Shown: positions 59,458-64,000 of the stretch, one piece after another
Position numbering within the stretch: position 1 is the first letter of the stretch
Layout of the letters: the number at the start of each line of letters is the position of its first letter
Assembly: GCA_902547755.1 (NCBI GenBank)
Contig: CACCPA010000007.1
Span: forward strand, 48,958-112,957
DNA length: 64,000 bases
Origin: Halieaceae bacterium
GTDB taxonomy: Bacteria > Pseudomonadota > Gammaproteobacteria > Pseudomonadales > Halieaceae
Reading direction: 5' to 3'
Translations under genes and position numbers: made by a program
Notes under the pieces: generated by a model
What the model was told of the DNA's origin: nothing
Databases searched by the model: none
The model's input: the letters and a program-made list of their open reading frames with translations, nothing else

Positions 59458-60906
59458 ATGAGTAAGCCGTGGAGCCGTTACAGCACAGGGCATTTTTTTG
59501 ATGAATTGATGACCCCGCACGGCAGTCCGCGGGTTGCGGCACGGCGTGCGGTGAATTTCTTCAAGAGTCTGTCGGGTGGTGAGATGCAGGCACGTCGAAC
59601 GGCTGCTGCGCTGGCGATCAAGGAGATGGGGATCTCATTTACCGTTTACACGGAGGGAGGAAATATCGATCGGGCTTGGCCCTTCGACATTATCCCTAGA
59701 GTTATCTCTGCGCGTGAATGGTCCCGTGTAAGCCAAGGTTTGGTGCAGCGGACCCGAGCACTGAACTGTTTTATCGATGACATTTACAACCGGCAGCGGA
59801 TTCTGGCCGACGGTCTCGTGCCCGCAGAGATTGTGTTGGGGTCGGATAATTACAAGGCCGAGTGTGAAGGCGTGAACCCTCGCTTTGGTGCTTGGGCGCA
59901 TATTTGCGGCAGTGATTTAGTGCGCGACCACAGAGGTCGGTTTTTTGTGTTGGAAGACAATCTGCGTGTGCCGTCAGGTGTGTCTTACATGGTCGAGAAC
60001 CGCGAAATCACCAAGCGTGTGGTGCCTGAACTATTCAGAAACTACAGTATTCTACCGGTCGATGACTATCCGCTAAAACTCTACGAGATGCTGTCAGCGC
60101 TTTCTCCGCGGAAAGTCAAACGCCCTAATATTGTTGTACTAACACCGGGTATCTACAACTCGGCGTACTTCGAACACGCCTTTCTGGCGCATGGCATGGG
60201 AGCCGAGCTGGTCGAGGGCACTGACCTAATGGTGGGTGACGATGACTTTGTCTATATGCGGACGGTGGACGGGCCGGTTCGAGTCGATGTGATTTATCGG
60301 CGCATTGACGAAAACTTCATGGACCCGGAGGTGTTCCGCCCCGAGTCGGTGTTGGGTGTGCCCGGGCTCATGCGCGCATGGCGAAGTGGTAGAGTGTCGA
60401 TCGCAAATGCGCCAGGCTCAGGGGTAGCCGACGATAAGGTGATTTATGCTTTTGTGCCCGACATGATTCGGTATTACCTGAGAGAAAATCCATTGCTGCA
60501 TAACGTGCCGACCTATCTGTGCATGCGAGCGCGCGATCGAAACTATGTGCTGAAAAATATTGCCAAGTTAGTGGTGAAGCCCGCTAATGAATCCGGTGGT
60601 TATGGGATCATGGTAGGGCCACACAGTAGTGCCGCAGAGCACCACAAGTTTACACGGCTCATTGAAAAAGACCCGCGAAACTACATAGCCCAGCCTACGC
60701 TGTCACTCTCTACTGCACCAACCTATGTTGATGGCGAGATCCAGCCTAGACACCTCGATCTGCGGCCCTTCATCTTACAGAGCAAGGACAGCTGGGTGAC
60801 CCCGGGTGGACTGACGCGTGTCGCACTTAAAAAAGGTTCTCTGGTTGTCAATTCCTCACAGGGCGGTGGCAGCAAAGATACCTGGATTGTCGAGGGTAAA
60901 GCGTGA
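59458..60906 (+). CDS. circularly permuted ATP-grasp protein
   Basis: A 482-residue cytoplasmic protein of the circularly permuted type 2 ATP-grasp family (COG2308). Visible are RAWPFDIIPRVISAREWSRV, the metal/ATP region FFVLEDNLRVPSGVSYMVEN, DVIYRRIDENFMDPEVFRPE and LVVKPANESGGYGIMVGPHS near residues 370-390. ATP-grasp enzymes ligate carboxylates to amines. In this family the products are thought to be peptide-like or amide modifications. The stop overlaps the alpha-E gene start by 4 bases. The known association of this family with alpha-E proteins and Anbu is matched here. Confidence 0.93.
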   Translation: MSKPWSRYSTGHFFDELMTPHGSPRVAARRAVNFFKSLSGGEMQARRTAAALAIKEMGISFTVYTEGGNIDRAWPFDIIPRVISAREWSRVSQGLVQRTRALNCFIDDIYNRQRILADGLVPAEIVLGSDNYKAECEGVNPRFGAWAHICGSDLVRDHRGRFFVLEDNLRVPSGVSYMVENREITKRVVPELFRNYSILPVDDYPLKLYEMLSALSPRKVKRPNIVVLTPGIYNSAYFEHAFLAHGMGAELVEGTDLMVGDDDFVYMRTVDGPVRVDVIYRRIDENFMDPEVFRPESVLGVPGLMRAWRSGRVSIANAPGSGVADDKVIYAFVPDMIRYYLRENPLLHNVPTYLCMRARDRNYVLKNIAKLVVKPANESGGYGIMVGPHSSAAEHHKFTRLIEKDPRNYIAQPTLSLSTAPTYVDGEIQPRHLDLRPFILQSKDSWVTPGGLTRVALKKGSLVVNSSQGGGSKDTWIVEGKA

Positions 60907-61841
60907 GCATGCTCTCCAGCGTCGCCGAGCGGCTGTATTGGATGTCGCGCTACTTGGAGCGGACCCAGGATACCGCGCGGCTGATTCAGTCTTATAACCA
61001 TTTGATTATGGATATTCCAAAGGGGGCAGAGCCTCCGTGGGACATCATGATCGATATTCTTGATGCGCGTCTGTTGTTCCGCGCCAGCTTTAAGACAGGC
61101 AGCGAGCACAATGTGTTGAAGTTCCTAATTGCTGACAACAAGTCGAGTTGCGGCATTCCTTTTGCTGTCAGAGCTGCACGAGAAAACGTCCGTACTACCC
61201 GGGACGTACTGCCGGAAGAGGCATGGGAGCTCGTGAATGGGCTCCATTTGTTCGTCGAGGACCACGCCAAAAATGCATCAGGACGGCGTAACCGCCATAA
61301 CTTCCTGTCTGAAGTAATTTCCCGATGCCAGATGATCAACGGCCTGTTCGCGGCGTCGCTGCCGCGTGATCATGCGTACGGTTTTATTAAGTTGGGACGA
61401 TTGGTGGAATGCGCTGATATGACGACGCGGATCATGGATGTCGGTGCTCGGGATATCATGGAGCGGGCAGGGCGCCTCGGTGCGATTGACCCACTGCTAT
61501 GGGGGGCGATGCTACAAGCGTTATCAGCAGCAGCAGCTTATCGCCGCGAAGTCGGACCTATCATTGAAAAAGATGCAGCGCTGAACTTCATTTTCCTAAG
61601 CAGTACCTTTCCTAGGTCCATCAAATATTTCGTCCGCGAGACTCGCAAAGAGCTTATGCGGCTGAACAATCATGATCTGGCTACCCGCGCAGTAGAACGG
61701 CTAAGCCGGCGACTAGCCCGGCTCGATACCGAGCACTTTTCGAGTGTGGAGCTTCATGAGTATATCGATGACTTCCAGTTGCAGTTAATCAGCCTTGATG
61801 CATCGATTCAGGCCACCTGGTTCAGGTGGGAGAGAGTATGA
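60903..61841 (+). CDS. alpha-E domain protein
   Basis: A 312-residue all-alpha protein. It opens MLSSVAERLYWMSRYLERTQ, then DTARLIQSYNHL, the standard alpha-E (COG2307) signature, and continues with long helices to ASIQATWFRWERV. It overlaps the ATP-grasp gene start-to-stop (GTGA) and is overlapped by the following metallopeptidase gene (ATGA), so translation of the three is coupled. No catalytic residues are known. It is predicted to act with the ATP-grasp enzyme. Confidence 0.93.
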   Translation: MSMLSSVAERLYWMSRYLERTQDTARLIQSYNHLIMDIPKGAEPPWDIMIDILDARLLFRASFKTGSEHNVLKFLIADNKSSCGIPFAVRAARENVRTTRDVLPEEAWELVNGLHLFVEDHAKNASGRRNRHNFLSEVISRCQMINGLFAASLPRDHAYGFIKLGRLVECADMTTRIMDVGARDIMERAGRLGAIDPLLWGAMLQALSAAAAYRREVGPIIEKDAALNFIFLSSTFPRSIKYFVRETRKELMRLNNHDLATRAVERLSRRLARLDTEHFSSVELHEYIDDFQLQLISLDASIQATWFRWERV

Positions 61842-62833
61842 AGCGCTTTCAGTGTAGCTGCGGTGCGCCGATTTTTTTTGACAACCACCAGTGCCTTCAA
61901 TGTGGTGCCCGAGTCGGTTTTGACCCCGAAAGCATGAGTGTAGTGCCTTTGGAGCAGCATGCTGATCTGGTTTATTGTGGCAATCACGACCACGGCGTGT
62001 GTAATTGGTTAAGGCCTTCTCAGTCAGAGCACGACTTGTGCAGGGCATGTCAGTTCAATCGCACCATTCCTAACCTTAGTCTCCCATTTAACACTGAGCG
62101 TTGGGCGGCCTTGGAGCGCGCGAAGAAGCGACTATTTTATTCGCTTTACCAATTGAGTTTGCCGATGACCAATGGCCGGCAGGCTGGCGACGAAGGCCTG
62201 TTGTTTGATTTTTTGGATGACGCGCGTACCCAACCTGATACCTATCCAAACACTTTCATCACTTCGGGCTTTGCTGAGGGCGTGATCATTATCAATGTGC
62301 TCGAGGCTGACGACGTTGCCCGCACCGCAGCTCAAATCGAATTACGGGAGCGTTATCGAACCTTGTTGGGACATTTCCGGCATGAGTCGGGCCACTACTA
62401 TTGGTCACTACTCTCGGGAGATGGGATGGCGACCAGTCTGTTTGCCGAGGTGTTTGGCGATGCGAACGCTGATTATCGGTCGTCACTGGATGTTTACTAT
62501 CGAGAAGGGCCGCCGGCTGATTGGGAGCAGAAATATATCAGCGCTTACGCCAGCTCGCACCCCCTAGAGGACTGGGCTGAGACATGGAGTCATTACCTGC
62601 TGATGCACGATGCACTGGAGACAGCCCATGCGCATCATTTAATCGATATTGCTCCATCGTCCAGTGCGCTGGCCGAGCGGATCTCCCAGTGGCAAGCCGT
62701 GAGCGTGGGCTTGAACGAGATGAATCTGAGTCTCGGTCGCGAGGATGCTTATCCCTTTGTGATCAGCCCACAGGTGCATAACAAGCTGGCGTATGTGGAC
62801 GCGATGATCAGTCGGTTTCGAACACTTCAGTGA
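61838..62833 (+). CDS. zinc-ribbon metallopeptidase (COG4307-like)
   Basis: A 331-residue protein. The N-terminus is a zinc ribbon (FQCSCGAPIFFDNHQCLQCG), followed by CGNHDHGVCNWL and LCRACQFN, with further Cys/His pairs. The C-terminal part has the zinc protease-like LLGHFRHESGHYYWSLLSGD (HExxH-type motif) and HPLEDWAETWSHYLLMHDAL (Glu/His ligand region). ATG 61838 overlaps the alpha-E stop (ATGA) and has GGGAGAG upstream. Its 3' end overlaps the convergent Anbu gene by 26 bases. Many Anbu loci carry a transglutaminase-like gene at this place; here a metallopeptidase-like gene is present instead. Confidence 0.88.
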   Translation: MKRFQCSCGAPIFFDNHQCLQCGARVGFDPESMSVVPLEQHADLVYCGNHDHGVCNWLRPSQSEHDLCRACQFNRTIPNLSLPFNTERWAALERAKKRLFYSLYQLSLPMTNGRQAGDEGLLFDFLDDARTQPDTYPNTFITSGFAEGVIIINVLEADDVARTAAQIELRERYRTLLGHFRHESGHYYWSLLSGDGMATSLFAEVFGDANADYRSSLDVYYREGPPADWEQKYISAYASSHPLEDWAETWSHYLLMHDALETAHAHHLIDIAPSSSALAERISQWQAVSVGLNEMNLSLGREDAYPFVISPQVHNKLAYVDAMISRFRTLQ

Positions 62834-63557
62834 GACTGGGTAGCTGTTGAAACGCTGACCGAATGCTCTCGTCCCAAGTCTGACGTATGCGGGTCAGATA
62901 AGGGTGGCTCTCTTCCAGTTTGCAGTAATGCTCGAAGCCATCAAGGCTGCCGTTCCTATAGAACAGACATTCCAGCGGTGGCCCGACGGTGGCGTTTGAC
63001 CGCATTGTCGAGTCGATCGATAGCAGGCCGCAGCGCATTGCAATTTCGGGTAACGTGTTGGGCTGAATAATGCGATCCAGAATCGGCTTGCCGTATTTGG
63101 TCTCACCAATCTGAAGGTAGGGGTGCTGTTCTGAGGCAGTAATGTAATTGCCTTCGGGGTAGATAAGATATAGCTCGCTGGGTTGACCTTTAACTTGCCC
63201 ACCCAATATGAAAGAAGCACTGGCGTTAAAAGCTTCTGCATCGGGCCCCTCGGGGCGCCGGTGCTTTTCTTGCTCGGCGACATTGATCTGACCAATATAG
63301 TCGGCGATGTCCGATACATACTTAGCCTCTGTGATGTTGAACTTGGCGTTTTCTTGAAGGTCTCGCTGTATCTGCGTCACAACCGCCTGACTCGTCGCCA
63401 AGTTACCGGCGGTCAACAGAATCAGTGAGCGGTCTCCTCGAACCGCAAACCGTTGCATTTTGCTATAGGTGCTAACCCGATCGGCGCCGGCATTTGTGCG
63501 CGAGTCAGAGCAAAAGACGATTCCCTCGTCCAATTTAATGGCTAGACAGTAGGTCAT
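62808..63557 (-). CDS. Anbu-type proteasome-like peptidase
   Basis: A 249-residue Ntn-hydrolase of the Anbu family (COG3484), a bacterial relative of the proteasome beta subunit and HslV. It starts MTYCLAIKLDEGIVFCSDSR, so Thr2 would become the N-terminal nucleophile after Met removal. TNAGADRVSTYSKMQRFAVR, SLILLTAGNLATSQAV and SASFILGGQVKGQPSELYLI are family motifs. The C-terminus (RIRQTWDESIRSAFQQLPSL) is typical. It is convergent with, and overlaps, the ATP-grasp/alpha-E/metallopeptidase operon, fitting the known Anbu neighbourhood. It probably assembles as a ring and degrades or processes a peptide made by the operon. Confidence 0.94.
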   Translation of the reverse strand: MTYCLAIKLDEGIVFCSDSRTNAGADRVSTYSKMQRFAVRGDRSLILLTAGNLATSQAVVTQIQRDLQENAKFNITEAKYVSDIADYIGQINVAEQEKHRRPEGPDAEAFNASASFILGGQVKGQPSELYLIYPEGNYITASEQHPYLQIGETKYGKPILDRIIQPNTLPEIAMRCGLLSIDSTMRSNATVGPPLECLFYRNGSLDGFEHYCKLEESHPYLTRIRQTWDESIRSAFQQLPSLTEVFETD

Positions 63558-63626
63558 TTACAGATGGTTACCGCCAAAACAAACAGACTGAAGGCGCTTA
63601 ATATACGACGCCGTGAATGTTCCCGA

Positions 63627-63656
63627 CAATATAGACGGGTACACAAACGTGTACAG
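63627..63656. repeat. 30-bp imperfect repeat (second of two copies)
   Basis: It matches 57093-57122 at about 25 of 30 positions and includes the perfect inverted pair GTACAC and GTGTAC around AAAC. The two copies lie about 6.5 kb apart and flank the YHYH and Anbu genes. Confidence 0.5.
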
Positions 63657-63744
63657 GTCAGCACCGAGTATAGCCTACAAAAGAAGCTAGGGAAGGTTGC
63701 CATAGCTGGCTTAGATATTAGCTAGTAGTCTTTTAGTACTCGTT

Positions 63745-63939
63745 CTAGACAATACAAAGCATGTCCATCGATAGACATATGAAGAGTAAGATGGCGTCTT
63801 CCACCTGATCTTCTGTAACTTCAGTAATGATTAGATGGCCGAGCTGCTTGCGCTAGGAGGCAACGCGCCCCAGCGAGCCTATGTCTGCAGGTGAGTCCGA
63901 CACCATCATGGCGTCAATGATATTTGCAAGAGTAGACAT
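63745..63939 (-). pseudogene. small ORF interrupted by an in-frame TAG
   Basis: ATG 63939 has a good RBS (CGGAGG about 7 bases upstream). The first 28 codons (MSTLANIIDAMMVSDSPADI then GSLGRVAS) end at TAG 63853-63855. The same frame stays open for a further 35 codons (RKQLGHLIITEVTEDQVEDA, then a short hydrophobic end) to TAG 63745. The continuation has protein-like composition. This may be a decayed 64-residue gene, a 28-residue peptide, or a readthrough case. No family is recognised. Confidence 0.4.
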
Positions 63940-64000
63940 GGTTGACCTCCGATAAAGCTTACGTGGAACAACGCCCTATTTTGCGTTGCGATTCACGCCG

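Larger units (their letters stand above)
63558..64000. other. terminal region with repeat copy and broken small ORF
   Basis: This 443-bp stretch holds the Anbu promoter side, the second copy of the 30-bp repeat (63627-63656) and a small reverse ORF with an in-frame TAG (63745-63939). Nothing else is recognised. Confidence 0.5.

Overview
The window looks like a chromosomal segment of a marine, heterotrophic gammaproteobacterium (GC a little over 50% by eye). Likely relatives are the Halieaceae/OM60-NOR5 or a nearby group. The inference rests on gene content: TonB-dependent receptors, GH2/GH3 enzymes, several sulfatases, an Fe(III) ABC importer, malonyl-CoA decarboxylase, a YghU-type GST and an Anbu locus. 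No 16S rRNA or other taxonomic marker is present, so this is an inference.

1-31 kb reads as ordinary chromosome. It holds a truncated EamA transporter, an alpha/beta hydrolase, a Nudix hydrolase, malonyl-CoA decarboxylase and M20 and S9 peptidases. A beta-galactoside operon follows (GH2, LacZ and a GPH sugar:cation symporter). Then come an aminotransferase, a thiolase, a 2OG-Fe(II) oxygenase, a TonB-dependent receptor, two GSTs, a DUF805 protein, and an Fe(III) ABC importer whose ATPase gene is frameshifted. The stretch closes with a frameshifted 3-hydroxyisobutyrate-dehydrogenase-like gene and two secreted proteins built from two domains each.

31-58 kb is accessory in character and is flanked by fragments resembling the 3' end of tRNA-Val(GAC), near 30.9, 57.06 and 58.95 kb. 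The 30.9-kb copy is a mosaic of the other two, as expected after site-specific recombination. The interval carries DgkA, a collagen-repeat choice-of-anchor lipoprotein divergent from a cadherin/LTD/HNH secreted nuclease, an ACR3 arsenite pump, a DUF2971 protein and a sulfated-polysaccharide utilization locus (39.6-57 kb). In that locus a LacI regulator is divergent from an Ig-like/DUF1566 lipoprotein. The lipoprotein is followed by a large TonB receptor, a beta-helix protein, four S1-type sulfatases and a GH3 enzyme. A 14-bp palindrome over the predicted promoter is a good candidate for the LacI operator. A YHYH lipoprotein gene and a small secreted-protein gene follow.

59.4-63.6 kb is an Anbu-type module: circularly permuted ATP-grasp, alpha-E protein and a zinc-ribbon metallopeptidase in one overlapping operon, convergent with the proteasome-like Anbu peptidase. 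Four 16-bp tandem repeats lie just upstream of the operon. The last 440 bp hold a repeat also seen at 57.1 kb and a small ORF with an in-frame TAG.

I saw no intact tRNA, rRNA, CRISPR array, transposase or integrase. The most unusual points are the tRNA-derived att-like mosaic around the polysaccharide locus, the SusD-free locus with its Ig/DUF1566 lipoprotein, the LTD/HNH nuclease architecture, and a sulfatase whose modification motif lacks the usual proline.
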